64,000 bases of DNA from Girardinichthys multiradiatus (Eukaryota > Chordata > Actinopteri > Cyprinodontiformes > Goodeidae): the NCBI RefSeq assembly GCF_021462225.1, contig NC_061802.1:5661859-5725858 (forward strand). The letters are read 5' to 3'. The position numbers and the translations under genes are program-made. The first letter of the stretch is position 1. The number at the start of each line of letters is the position of its first letter. This document shows, piece after piece, positions 12,818 to 24,880 of the stretch. The notes beneath the pieces were generated by a model. It made no database searches. It saw only the letters and a program-made list of their open reading frames with translations, and was not told the origin of the DNA.

Positions 12818-15420
12818 GTAACTTGCGAAAGTATTCACCCCCCCACCTCCCTTGGCTTTTTTAATGTTTTGTTGCCTCACAAACTGGAATTAAAATGTAT
12901 TGTTTGAAAGTGTGCACCATTTCATTTATAGAACATGTCTACAACTTCAATTCAATACAATTCAATTCTGTTTTATTTATATAGCGCCAATTCACAGCAC
13001 GTCATCTCAAGGCACTTCACAAAGTCAATTCAATCGAATCATACAGATTTCAAGTCAGATAAATACTTTCCAATTAATCCTAACTGTCAAACAGTGCAGT
13101 CAGATTCAGTTATTTATTCAAATTGGTTAAAACGTTTTTCTATCTCAGAAAATCTAGCAGATTGCATCGAGTCAGTGACTTGTGGCAGTCACTCCTCCTG
13201 AATGGGAATGTAGCAAAAGTGGACAGTCACAGGCCCCACAGGCTTAGTGTGAGCGGCTATCTGCCATGACCGACTGGAGGTTTGAGAGAACAGAGCAGAA
13301 ACAGAAAAAGAACACGGAAGCACTGATCCAGGAGTACTTTCTATGGGAAGGAAAAGTAAATGTTAATGGATGTAGCTCCTTTAGTGTTTTAATTTAGGAA
13401 GAAAAAACAGATAAACTCTGAGCCAGTTTTCAAGGTTAGAGTCTGAAAGAGAGGACATAGAGTTAGTTACAGTTAAGCTCAGTCAATCGCCATGTCTAGG
13501 AGAGAGAAAGGGTTAAACACTGAAAGACAGGGCCAAGTGGATCATGGGTAGAGGGTGAGCATTAAGTTGTTGCCAGCAGAAGCTCGGACGATTCCCCTCT
13601 CCAGAAAGGTGTCACAGGTAGACACAGAGCCAGGCCAGGTGTAGCTTCTAGGAAGAGAATAGAAAGAACAAGGTTAAAAGCTGAAATAACAGCAAATAAT
13701 ACAAAATTGGAGAGTAGTGTGAGAATGTAGCGAAGAGGGTGAAAGTGGTCATTAGCAGCATAAGCTTATAGCAGCATAACTACACAGATAGTTTCAGTTC
13801 AGATTATTTAGTTAAACGGCGCATATTTACAACAATGTCGTCTCAAGGCACCTCACAAAGGGTCCCACTGATGGTCATTGTTATACTAAAAACCACAATG
13901 ATTGGGATACCTCTCTCTGTCAGATTGATTATAACCATTGGAAAAGAGAAGGGGTCATACAGGTATGAGAATGTAGCAGAGAGAGTGCAAGTGGTCATTA
14001 TGTCCTCCAGCAGCCTAAGCCTATAGCAGCATAACTACAGAGATAGCTCAGGATAACCTAAGCCACTCTGACTATAAGCTTTATCAAAAAGGAAAGTTTT
14101 AAGCCTAGCCTTAAAAGTAGAGAGGGTGTCTGCCTCACAGACTAAAACTGGGAGCTGGTTCTACAGGAGAGGAGCCTGATAACTAAAGGATCTGCCTCCC
14201 ATTCTACTTATAGAGACTCTAGGAACCACCAGTAAACCTGCAGTCTGTGAATGAAGTGCCCTGTTAGGAACATATGGAACAATCAGATTTCTGATGTATG
14301 ATGGAGCTAGATCATTAAGGGCTTTATATGTGAGGAGGAGAATTTTAAATTATATTCTGGATTTAACAGGGAGCCAATGAAAGGAAGCTAAAGTAGGAGA
14401 AATATGATCTCTCTTTTTAATTTTCATCAGAACTCTTGCTGCAGCATTTGGGATCAGCTGAGGGCTTTTAACTGCATTTTGTGGACATCCTGATAGTAAG
14501 GAATTAAAATAGTTCAGCCTTGAAGTAACTTTAAATATGCATTGTTTTTTTTATTGTGAGGCAAACAAGATAAAGGTTCAAACTTCAGCATGCATGGCTG
14601 TTAACCCAGCCGTGGCCCTATAAAGTCAGTACTTTATAGGGCCACCTTTCGCAGCAATTACAGCTGCAAGTTCATAGTGCTTTCCTTAGTGGCCTAAAAA
14701 GTAAACTTTAGCCTCATCTGACCAGAGCACCTTCCACCATACGTTTAGGGAGTCGTCCTCATGCCTTTTGGCAAACACACAACGTGCTTTTTTTTTTTTT
14801 TACACCGAGTATGGGCTTTTGTCCGGCCACTCTTTCATAAAGTCCAGCTAAATGAAGTATATGGCTTATTGTGGTCCTGTGGAGAGATACTCCAGTCTGT
14901 GGAACTTTGCAACTCCTTCAGGCTTACATTTGGTCCGTGCTGCCTCTCTGATTAATATCCTCCTTTGCCTGGTCTGTGAGTTTTAGTGGGTGGCCCTCTC
15001 TGGTCAGGTTTGTTGTGTTACCATGAGCTTTACATTTAAGGATGATGGATTTGTAGGTGCTCCAGGGGAACATCAGAGATTTGGATTTTTTTTGTAACTC
15101 CATCCGGACTTGTACTTCTTAACAACTTGTTGAGAAGTAGAAGTCGCTTGTTTGGAGAGCTCCTTTGTGTTTTAAGGTGTAAAGCCTCTTACCTAGTGGT
15201 GTTGCAGCCTCTGGCACCTTTCAGAAATGTTGTGTTTATACTGACATGTGACACTTAGATTGCACACAGGTGGACTTCATTTCACTAATTAACCAACTTG
15301 GACTATTTTGTGCAGATCCATCACATAAAATAAGATTTTTTTTAAATTCAATCACAGGTTGGAATGTAACAAAATAGATAAAAAGCCAAGAGAGGTGAAT
15401 ACTTTTGCAAGGCACAGTAA
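12818..15420 (-). mobile_element. Tc1-like transposon split by a LINE insertion
   Basis: The outer ends are inverted copies: the left reads AACTTGCGAAAGTATTCACC and the right reads GGTGAATACTTTTGCAAGGC. Both continue into matching TTGGCTTTTT(A) segments. Between 14545 and 15400 the minus strand keeps pieces of a Tc1-like transposase, for example GLYERVAGQKPILG and ATKESTMNLQL, with broken frames. A LINE 3' fragment occupies 12944-14525. Tc1 sequence resumes on both sides around a shared AACTT, a probable target duplication. Confidence 0.75.
12944..14525 (-). mobile_element. L2-like LINE 3' fragment, copy A
   Basis: Reading the minus strand, the copy begins near the C-terminal part of a LINE protein (ALNDLAPSYI and GGRSFSYQAPL-like text) and ends with a GCGCTATATAAATAAAA-type tail followed by GAATT repeats at 12944-12990. 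Copies B (31646-33210) and C (42770-45594) share the same layout. It is strongly 5' truncated, as is usual for LINEs. The clade call (L2/CR1 group) rests on the C-terminal wording and tail and is moderate. Confidence 0.78.
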
Positions 15421-17150
15421 ATTCAGCTTGGCATTGTTTAGGGTGAGTAATACAGTTTATTGCAGAGTGAACTGCAAACCTTATTGCTGTTGAAAAATAT
15501 GTACGCTGAAAAGGTTTGGGCTTGGTCCACCTTCTTTCTCCACTTTTCTTTTCTTAACCTAAAAGAAATACTCCCAAACTCATGGTCACACTGTCCCTCA
15601 TAGAGACTGAGGAATAAAAGCCACAGAGAACATTTTTAGAAGGTAATCCATGGCGTCTAAAACAATGAGGGTAAGTTGCGAGCCTGTAGAGCAGGCACGT
15701 TTTTCTGCTCTACAGTTTTTCTCATATGCTTCCTTTGTGACCTATCTTTGATCTCTTGTTCAAAATTTAAGTGAGCACTTTTTATTTGATGGATTATAAA
15801 AATATACAATTATTTCTTTTAACTCTTTAGATACATTCTGAACTAAATGTTTTAACAGTTGATAAGTTGACCCCTGAGGTGCAAACAGAGAAACATTTCC
15901 AAAAAAAACAGATTGTAGTTAACAAACAAACTGAATAATTTCACTTTCTGAAAAACTAGGACAATTCTCCTGTTTTTGAGAGCACAGAATAAAGTCTTTC
16001 ATGATGAATTGCTTGTATTCTTTCTTTTTTTATAACCTTTGCATCTTTTAGCAGTGACCTTGCAAAGAGTTTTAAAAATAAATCACACACAAACAAAAAA
16101 AGGTCCATAATGTAATTTCTGGTATTGTGATTTCCTGAAGTACTAATTTAAATATCTTTATGAAGAGACATCAAAAGAATGGGAAGCTGCAGGCTTTGCA
16201 CTTTAGATCAGTAGTAGCAGTGCATTATAAAATGGCCAACGTTGTTACAAGAAGTTTAAAACGCTGAGCAACAACTAAATTATATGTATCAGGATGAATA
16301 AAAGGTGAAGTATCCCATCCTGCAACAGTGTTGAAGTATCTTTTAAGTCTTTTCTAAGTGATTTTAAAAATGTTATAAAGTGTTTATAGCTTGAATGATG
16401 ACTTCAATACAAAGCATTTATGAATTATATTTAAGAAATATTATATTTAAGATTTTAATGTTAGCAGTTTTTAAAGGTCACATAAAACAGATGAACAAAT
16501 GATCAGTGCATGCAATCTTTGAGAACGTCCTTCAATATTGCTACAAGTTAAATAAAATTTGACAGCTGGTTAACTGTTTCTAAAATTTACCTCATGCACC
16601 ATTAGGAGGAAAGACATATCCAAGGAACCTGCACATGGATCTAGATCTGTGCCATGGTTAACCTGAGAAATTCAGTTATTTTTCATCTGTATCTCCTCAG
16701 TAGGTCTCTATCATGATTAACATTTTGCAGTTAAATGTGCCCTCCAACATGCTGCATGTTGTAGATCAGGTAACAGAATGAGGATAGAGTTTTCTGGTAA
16801 GGTTTGACAGTCTGTATAATCTCTCCTGGATAACTGAGCTTCCAGGTATCCAATCTTCCAGGTTTCTATTACTGCCTCTGGCTAAACCAACACAAGGCAG
16901 AAGCTTTGTGGACATGCGATTACTATGGAGGCTAACTAGTATTTCCTGTGAAGACTTTATGCCTGCTGAACAGCAAACGCAGGACTGCAGGGACAGTGCA
17001 AATTGCTGTTGTTTGGATTTTTTTAGCACCTGCTCAGTGATTCACCATGATGGCTCTCTTTTATTCAGAAAGTAATACAGCACAACATGCAGGTCATAAA
17101 AAATTTAGCTGACAGACCCGCAAATACACAGAATACACTTATTGACCTGG
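15421..17150. other. Intron, no recognisable feature
   Basis: AT-rich sequence with homopolymer runs. No exon, transposon end or RNA gene was recognised. Confidence 0.45.
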
Positions 17151-17910
17151 GGTGTATGTAAAGTTGAAACAGACATTTATATGCGCTGTAATAAAAGAAA
17201 CATGACATTTTTCTCACTGCCAAACGTTAAAACAGACGTAACTTTTCAGTTTGCTCAATTAGAATTACCAAAAATATTTCTATTTTCAGAATGCCAGAAT
17301 AATGAGAATTTTTAATTACTTTCTCCAATTTTAGAAGTTTACATACACATAAACAATTTAAAAACCCTAGATAATTTTGTCAATATTCTGATTAGTTCAT
17401 TCATAACATTTTAGGTAAATGGAGGTGGATGTATTTTAAGGCAACACCTCAAACACAATGCTTTCTTGTTTGACATTGTGGAAAAATCAAAGTAAATTAG
17501 CCAAGATATCAGGAAGAGAATTGTGCACCTCCCAGAATCTTGCTCATCCTTCGGTACAATTTTCTGATGTCTGAACACCGTGCGAATCTACAGCCAGGGA
17601 GGAAGCATGTTCTGTCTTCTGTAGGTGCTAAAAGCCAAACCAAACTTATTGTTGAACAACACTGTTAAGAGAAGGTCTATACACACAGTGAAACTAGTCA
17701 TATACTGACATAGGTGGTAAAGGCACTCAGAGAAGAATAAGCAATTACTGTAATAGTACCATAAAAAGTCAGATTATAGTTTCGGAATACTTTTAGAACA
17801 AGAACCCAATTTTTTGGAAACATGTTGTGTGGTCTGATGAAATTTTGTTTGGTAATGATGACATTTATTACATTTGGAAGAAAAAGCAGGAATTTGTGAG
17901 CCTTAGTACC

Positions 17911-18287
17911 TGTTAGGGTTTGAAAACTTTTGTATTGTTTATCACTCATGTCTGCTCTAAGTGCCTTTCCCTCCTACATGCCACAGGAAGGGATAGGGGG
18001 ACAGGAGTGAGTTATGCTTTTATCAGCAGCATCTAAGGGCTGCTCAACCAAGTCCCATTTTCCCTCTCTGTTCAAAATCAAGACACATGAACCCTAACCT
18101 TTCTGACCCCACACACACACACACCCTGAATGTTTATTGAACTGTGTGTGAACCAGCATGTATAAATAAAGAGAGGGGGGTGCCAACACTTTGTAGTCTG
18201 CACTGCAGAGTGTGAGCTACCCTTGCTGCAAGTAAAACTGACTCTGTGTCGTTCCTTACCTCTGAGTTGATTAAATAATACCTAACA
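17911..18287 (+). mobile_element. Solo LTR with exact 5-bp target duplication
   Basis: The 377-base block begins TGTTAGG and ends CCTAACA, a 7-bp inverted terminal pair with TG...CA ends. It is flanked by GTACC on both sides (17906-17910 and 18288-18292). Removing the block and one GTACC restores the surrounding Tc1-like sequence. A TATAAATAAA segment near 18162 could serve as TATA box or polyadenylation signal. Superfamily (ERV, gypsy or BEL) cannot be told from the LTR alone. Confidence 0.88.
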
Positions 18288-18440
18288 GTACCCAATACTA
18301 GCTGTAAAGTACGGGGGTGGCAATATAATGTGTTGGTGTTTAGTAGCAGGAGCGACTGGTGTACTTCCCTAAATTACATGGCATCATGAGTTAAAACATT
18401 ATGTGGAAATACTAAACATCTCAAGACATCAGCCAGGAAG

Positions 18441-18935
18441 TGTCATGATCCTTGGGCGTTCGGTTGTGGTTTTTTAGGTTATTCTTATGTTCTATTGTTA
18501 GTACAGTTAAAATTATTTATAATATATATTTGTTTCCCTTGGTTTGAAAGTTTCTTTGTATCTCTGGTCAGATCCTCTCCTGTTAATTAGTCTCCCTCCC
18601 GCAGCTTCCCCGCTTTCACTCTGCCTCAGCTGCTCCACATCATCTTCTGATTAACACACTTCCCATGTCATTTCCCACAATTCCCTCAGTATTTAAGTTC
18701 ACTGTTGGCCATTGTTCTCCGCTGGATCCTTCTGTTAACCTGTCTCATTTCTCCATTCTCTTCCATTACCTTTTACTTCCCTGTTGTCCTGCCTGTTCTC
18801 CTTCATTGCTCCATGTCATATTATCCACTCGCTATGCTCTAAGTTTTGCCTTTTTGTTAAGGTTAAATTCTTCAACTGACTTTTCTGCATTCACATTCAA
18901 GTCTTTACTTTGGTCTTTCATCCACACAACATGAC
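18441..18935 (+). mobile_element. Candidate second solo LTR
   Basis: The block starts TGTCATGATCCTTGGG and ends about ACACAACATGAC, so its ends are imperfect inverted copies (TGTCATG and CATGAC). The interior is pyrimidine-rich, like fish gypsy LTRs. It sits inside the Tc1-like element where transposase sequence is missing. No clean target duplication was seen. Confidence 0.55.
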
Positions 18936-19150
18936 CCAAAATGTTTGATCCAAGTCCTGCAGTTTAAAGGCAACTCTACCAAATACTACAAGAAAATTGG
19001 GAAACTTCTGAAAGCAAAGGAGGTAAAAAAAATATTATAATGGCATTTAGCAAATAAAAATAAAACTGGTCATTATAACTGAGTAAGAACAGGAAAGGTT
19101 TAGTTTGATATACTGAGAGACGTCTAGAAAAAGAGGTCATATGACTTTTT

Positions 19151-20690
19151 ATAAAGTAAAAATCTGTTTCGATTCTGCATGAACCTGTGGTCAACAAATC
19201 TATTCTGTGTAACTGCTAGTCTGTCAGCTTCACTTTCTATAACCTGCATGTTGTGCTGCTGTGAATAAGAGACCTGACTGTGAATTGCTGAGCAGGTGCG
19301 AAAAAAATCCCCAAAATACTGTAAACTCTTCTCTCCTGTCCTGCTTAGACTGCTCAGCTGGCTGCAGTTACTTAAAGTCTTCACAGGTAGTTGCCTGTTA
19401 AATGCCTGAGAGATGCATACAGGTCCTAGCTACCAGTTCAGTTTCCAACATTTTTAGCTATATAGCTTTTACACATCCATTTGCAGAAACTGTTACACAC
19501 ACTGAGGAGAGAGGCTGGGGTTGCCATGCTAGTTCAAAAAACTGACATGCTTTGTGTTGCACGCAAAAAACGTGTTTGTGAAACTCCTTGGAATGAGTCA
19601 AATAATTAAGTGATGTTATTCAAATCTGAGAAGAAAGCCTTGGTTTTACTGTCCCAACATTAGTAAATGGAAACAATCACTGTTCTGTTAGAGTCGGTAG
19701 TGCTCTATGTTTTTTAAATTTGAATGCCATTGAAAAAGGGAACATAAAACACTATTAATTTGTCTACAAAATCCTCAGTTTATCTGTACATATAGTAAAC
19801 TAATTAACATCCAAATTTGAAAGATGTTACGTAAACTATTAGGGGGGTTTTGAAAGCTTTCCCTTTTGCTACAAAAGAATTGATTGCTTTTGTAGCACAC
19901 TGTCTTTTTTTCCTTCTGGATTACAGAAAACTAACTTAGTGACTCATTGGATGGCTCAGGGTATGAGCCCTATAAATTTGAGTGGAATTAGTTGGTTTAT
20001 TCTCATCCTAAACATTTGCTGAGGCTAAAAAAAAGAAAATCGATTTCTATATGATTTAATCAATTTTCTCCTTCCAGGATGTTATTGATATCATATATTT
20101 TTTTGTTCGTTTTATCTGTTTTATCTGATTGATATGACATTTTTTTGTTAGTTTTATCTGTGTCTAAATAAAGGTATGCTGTGTCAAAATAAGGTGAGAT
20201 CTTTCCATGTAATCCATGCAACATTTAGTAACCGCTCATAGTTAACTCCATAAAAGTTACAATAAATATCCTTATATCCTTATGTGTAATCCATGCAATA
20301 ATTATTAAAATACACAGTTGAAGCAGTAGAGAGTGAAACAAGCATGTTCTCATATTCTGGAACTGAGAGACTGGAGAGGCCTGTGTGGAGCCACATATTA
20401 TCTGTCTTATCTTTTGCAGAAGTATAAACAACAAGTATCCTATGATGTATGATGATTTTCCAAGTATTAAATGAAATCAGTAATCTTTGATTATCAAGTT
20501 AAAAGATGTATGATTGAAATGTGGTTAAGAACTGAGAATTAAAGTAAAAAACATTAAGGTTTGACATTCTTAATCAGCTATATATGAAAGAGATATAACG
20601 TTAATCATTTGTAAAGCATGAAGAAAAAAAATGAAGTGATGGTTTTGTAACTGTGTTTTAAAGTAAATACAGAAAGCTGAGAATGGAATG
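19151..20690. other. Intron with little structure
   Basis: A two-copy direct repeat of about 50-60 bases (TTTTTTTGTT(C/A)GTTTTATCTG) lies at about 20085-20165. Otherwise nothing is recognised. Confidence 0.45.
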
Positions 20691-20699
20691 TGTAATACT

Positions 20700-22140
20700 G
20701 TGTAAAGTTTAAGACTAAGCAGATTAGGGAGAGAAATGTAGGATGACTAGGAGTGACGAGAGCCAGCTGCATGCTGACAGTGAACCTTTTGAAGGCTAAC
20801 GGGAGGAAGGGAGGATGCGACTACAGACCAGTGTGGCTATTACCGGCATCTCCAAGGCTGAGAAACAGAATCAGTAGGTCACAGTGACCATGACTAAAGT
20901 ATTGAGCAATAATCAAGGAGCTGAGCAAAGTAGGTTGCGCAATAACTGAGAAGCCTAACGAGGGGCTGACTGGTGAGAGCATCTGCGCAATAAAGGCAAA
21001 GCTGAGGGAGGGAACGGGGTTTGTTTCCTCGCAGAAGACCAGCGAACAAGATCGGACGGAGAAAAAAAAAGCTTAGATGGAAAAGGAACAGAAACACAGC
21101 CCAACTGATCGACTGCATTAAAAAGAGGATCAACCCGTGTTCCCCAGAAGGACTGTGCCTCAAGATTAAGAATCTGATTTAATCTAAAGCCTTTTTATCC
21201 AGACAACAGAAGTGAACTTGATCGGTGAACAGCTGATTGCTCTAAATTTCAGGCTTCTGGAAGTCCTGAATCAACCTCATTTATGTCTCCGGATTTCCTT
21301 CAACTCTTCAGCCTCTGGAAACTACTGTCTTCGGAGAAATATAACAACAAAGATCCTGTTTAACCATCAAAGCATGGAGCATCAGTGCCTGCCACTTAAA
21401 GGAAGAAATCTGAAGATTAAGTCATATTCCCTTCAAGAAACCATTCGTTGTTACCAGAAGAAACATCTCCATCAGGTGCATGGAAGAGGCTCCGTCTTCA
21501 AAGCCTCTCCAAACCCACTAGTTTCAGCATCAGGGAAAGACAGGTTGAGTTGATTGATTCATTTCTATTATTGAAATTATTTTGTGTTGCTGAATTTAAG
21601 CTGTTACTGACCCCTGCAAATCGTTACTAATTAAAGAAAGTATATAAAATTCTAGTTCAATCGTGGACATTCAATTATTTGAGTCACCGTATTTTTGGTT
21701 TTTCATTGGTGGTAAAAAGTCTTGTTGCCTGGTTCTAAGATATTTTAGGAGGTTTTTATAGGTTGCCTTAGTCAAGTTTGTTAAAACAGCGTCCTTGGGG
21801 CTCGTGCCGAGCCACTAAAATTAACCTAGCCCATATACCAAGAGCCAGTTGTAAAATTAGGGAATGAGCAGCCGTGAACAATAGTGACTGTTGAGGGTGT
21901 GGATGACTGCGATAGGCTACTCAGTCGTCCAGACCTCCAGTTGAAGAAGGGCGAGACTTTTGTATGAAGGCTGTCAGAGGCTAGGCGAGTCATATCCCGA
22001 CACCAGCTTAAACAGAACTTTCAGTAAACCTGCTTAGTAAGATCGATCAGGTTTAGGGAAGTCCGGACCCGTTGGATGGAGAGCTGGTTTGAGCAATCCC
22101 TTTAGACATAGGGAAGTAGGAGGGAGGGGTTAGCTCATTG
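20700..22140 (+). other. Unassigned, relatively GC-rich segment, possibly an old LTR and leader
   Basis: This stretch has more G, C and CpG than its surroundings. ATTAAAG and TATATAAAATT occur near 21633-21652. A TTGGGGCTCGTGCCGAGCC segment at about 21794 partly resembles a proline-tRNA primer-binding site. No gag or pol text follows. The LTR-and-leader reading is weak. Confidence 0.25.
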
Positions 22141-22789
22141 GACAACAAAAGCAGCAAACAGTGGACATGCAAGCTGCAATTAAGTTGGGTAAACCTCTAA
22201 AGTCTATACCACAAATATAGTAAATGTAAATAATGGGTTTAGAAAGAGGAAAGTATCACTGAAAGTATCTAAATGAACATAAACAGCATAACAATCCTCA
22301 TGCAGCAAAAACGTATACTATTGGTCAAACCCAGTAATCAACATCCAATTAATCTATGTTCTATTCACCTGTTTTAACTAAATTACAGTCCATTGCTGAG
22401 AGCTGTTTTTACTGAGCCTTTAGAGATAAACTATCCTCAGATTTTCTCCAAACCTTTACTAAATTATACTAGAACAGTTATGTTATGTCATGATTGTTCA
22501 TTCAATTAAAAAACACTTAACAGAAGCCTTTACTATTTATCTCTGTATTTAGAGAAACACTGATTAATTAAAAAAGGAACAAAGTATTTAACAGGTGTAA
22601 AATATCAGTCATAGTAATCATCATAGAAGTACAAAATTAAGGAATTCCCAAAAACAACACAAAGAATAAGCATTTACTGTAAGAGTGGTATTAAGTGCTC
22701 TATATGTTCAATAGAGTAAAAATCCACCTGTTTGTCAAAAATCAACACAGCACAAGAAAAATCTTAGTTCAAACTTTAGTTTTACAAAC

Positions 22790-22961
22790 CTGTCAATGAT
22801 GCCACAAATATCAACCTGCAGCAAATTGTAGTTTCCCAGCCGTCTTTCCTGCACTTTTATTAAGTCCACTAGTTGGTCGTCCAATTTTAGTAGACGCATA
22901 CATCCCTGAAACACTTGAAATGGGTTTCTGCAGTCCAAACTGGCTCTCTGAGCAGGACAGC
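22790..22961 (-). CDS. cntnap5: CNTNAP5-like exon: end of laminin-G domain 2
   Basis: This 172-base exon follows a GTCTTTAG acceptor and ends at GACAG/GTTTGT. The translation starts CPAQRASLDC and includes FQGCMRLLKLDDQLVDLIKV, then LGNYNLLQVDICGIID. FQGCM.L...D.QL.DL is the diagnostic end of laminin-G 2 in Caspr proteins, and the D.C.I.DR linker leads to the EGF domain. The Arg codon at the junction is rebuilt from AG plus G of the next exon. The following intron, about 17.8 kb, is the longest in the window and carries the gypsy element and the nested Tc1/LTR cluster. Confidence 0.95.
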
Positions 22962-23166
22962 CTAAAGACAGATATACAAATTACTTAGATGGTATGAGAA
23001 ACATCTGAGCAGGCAAAAGTCATGAAATAGTTATGATTCGTATTACTTCTTGGTACTAAAAAGTGGTAAAGTTAACTTTGGATACCTCAGGGTATTTTAT
23101 TACAATTTTATTTGACAAGCCAACACAAAGTTGGGCAACATTAGAAGGTGAAAATGTTTTTTTTAA

Positions 23167-23826
23167 GGGGACATATCATGCAAAATCCACTCTTTTATCC
23201 CTTAAATACATTTTGTAGTGTATGTGAAGTCTTTAGGAGAAAAGTTGAATTTAGTCTCTCCAGGTGCGGCACAGATACCTTTATATTCTATTGGGGTCAT
23301 ATTTTTCAATTCGTTCAGTCCTCTCTATTCTGTTTTTTTAATTATTGTGTCACAGTATTTGCTGCATAACTGCTGAACAAGGTCATGGACTTCTGGCTAA
23401 TCAATTTCCCAAATCCTCCATTTGTGATTCTCGCTGTGATTTTGTAGTCCAAGCTCAAGTAGGCCGAAGCTGCAAGTGGATAAGTCTAAATGTTCGGTTG
23501 TTGGGTCTATTAACCCACACAATTCATTACACCATCCCCCAGCATAAGAACCTCTTCGAAGTGTAAACTACGTTGCCTAATGTAATTACTTGGTATGGAT
23601 GGAGAGGGTGTAACACACACATTTATTTGAAGGTGCGGTTCTGCAGGTTCGTCGTCTTCATTTTTCTCTTGCTCTGGGTTGGATTCTGGCTCTGTTGTTG
23701 ATATCTTTTGATGAATTTGGGAATGAAAGGTTTCTGCACTGCTACATAATTGTATATCTGCTATAAAACTACAAAAATGGCCGAATGGGGTGGTGTGAAA
23801 CGCTCTAGAAGCATGACATATCCCCT
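23167..23826. mobile_element. MITE with TTAA flanks (piggyBac-like)
   Basis: The block starts GGGGACATATCATGC and ends GCATGACATATCCCC, imperfect inverted repeats of about 15 bases. TTAA stands on both sides (23163-23166 and 23827-23830), the target site used by piggyBac elements. It is about 660 bases long and has no transposase. An 8-bp hAT-type duplication is a less likely alternative. Confidence 0.65.
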
Positions 23827-24318
23827 TTAAAAATCATTACAGATAAATCTTTAAGTTGTGTGGCATAGATTCACAATCAGACACTTTCACTCTGATAACC
23901 CTAAATCAAATTCAGAAACAGTTTGCTTTCTGAAGACACCTACATAGTGGAATCATCCTGTGTGCAATTTAATTAAAAAAATACAGATGTTCTGCAAAGT
24001 AATCAGAAGTTTGTTTGACAACATTTGCAAACAACCATCAAGGAGCACACAAGACGGGTCAGTGATAAAGTTCTGGTGAAGTTTAAAGCAGGGTTGGGAT
24101 AAGGTTATAAAACAATATCCCAACAGCTGAATATTCTCAAGACAGATGCTGTGCAAAGACCTGCAACTTAAGACATTTTGAGTCAAAGGGGCTTTACTTC
24201 TTAGTCACTAATGTTCTCCAACAAATCCCTGAGTGCTTCTCAGAGCCACTGTATTTATACTGAGATAAAATTTTACACTGGAATTTACTGACTAATTCAC
24301 TGAAAGCAATTTGTTGCA

Positions 24319-24663
24319 CGGTGGCGCTGTTGGTAGCACTGTTGCAGCAAGAAGGTCCTGGGTTCGGTTCCCGGACGGGGGTCTTTCTGCATGGAGTTTC
24401 CATGTTCCCCGTGTGTGGGTTCTCACCGGGTACACAGTCCAAAGACATGACTGTTTAATGATATGACTGGTTAATTGGTCTCTCTAAATTGCCGTTAGGT
24501 GTGTGAATGAGTGTGCATGGTTGTTTGTGTGTTGCCCTGCGATGGACTGGCGACCTGTCCAGGGTGTACCCTGTCTCTTGCCCATAGACTGCTGGAGATA
24601 GGCACCAGCTTCCCCGCGACCCACTATGGTAGAAGCGGTAGAAAATCACTGATGACTGACTGA
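24319..24663 (+). mobile_element. tRNA-derived SINE with 12-bp target duplication
   Basis: The 5' part carries box A-like TGGCGCTGTTGG and box B-like GGTTCGGTTCC. The body ends with GCGACCTGTCCAGGGTGTAC and a (TGAC)n-type tail. CAATTTGTTGCA lies immediately on both sides (24307-24318 and 24664-24675). This matches a widespread teleost SINE-like family, inserted into the surrounding Tc1-like relic. Confidence 0.88.
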
Positions 24664-24880
24664 CAATTTGTTGCAGTTTTTTATTAAGGGGTATCAGAGT
24701 ACAATGGACTGCAAATATATATTCTACAATATTTAGAAAACCATTTGTTTTTCTCCCACTTTACAATTATGTACCACACTGTGTTTGACTGTCACATAAA
24801 ATCACAATAAAATACATTGATGACTGTGGTCATAATCGAAAAAATGTAAAAACATTCAAAGGGTATAGATAGGATGCACA

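Larger units (their letters stand above)
17150..19150 (+). mobile_element. Decayed Tc1-like transposon holding two LTR insertions
   Basis: The inner terminal repeat AGAAGTTTACATACAC is at 17333. From 17466 the text follows a plus-strand Tc1-like transposase gene: GTGGAAAAATCAAAG, AGCCAAGATATCAGGAAG, then a GTGGTCTGATGAAAT segment at 17828 marking the (W)SDE motif. It resumes at 18293 (TACGGGGGTGGCAATATAAT) and again at 18936 near the gene's end. A solo LTR (17911-18287) and an LTR-like block (18441-18935) interrupt it. About 400 bases expected between the last two parts are missing. Confidence 0.8.
23095..24880 (-). mobile_element. Tc1-like relic holding a MITE and a SINE
   Basis: Text from a common teleost Tc1-like element appears in three pieces. 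At 23095-23160 there is GACAAGCCAACACAAAGT. At 23830-24306 the end includes TCACTAATGTTCTCCAACAA and TGTATTTATACTGAGAT. At 24676-24880 there are AAGGGGTATCAGAGTA and TCACATAAAATCACAATAAA. A piggyBac-like MITE (23167-23826) and a SINE (24319-24663) separate the pieces. No intact transposase frame remains. Confidence 0.7.

Noticed and set aside
21212..21553. A 113-codon plus-strand open frame in the GC-richer 20.7-22.1 kb region
   Set aside because: No recognisable domain, start context or codon pattern; kept only as part of an unassigned segment.
24319..24400. A tRNA gene suggested by box A and box B-like text
   Set aside because: The cloverleaf cannot be completed, the sequence continues into a SINE body, and a 12-bp target duplication shows that it is a retroposed element.
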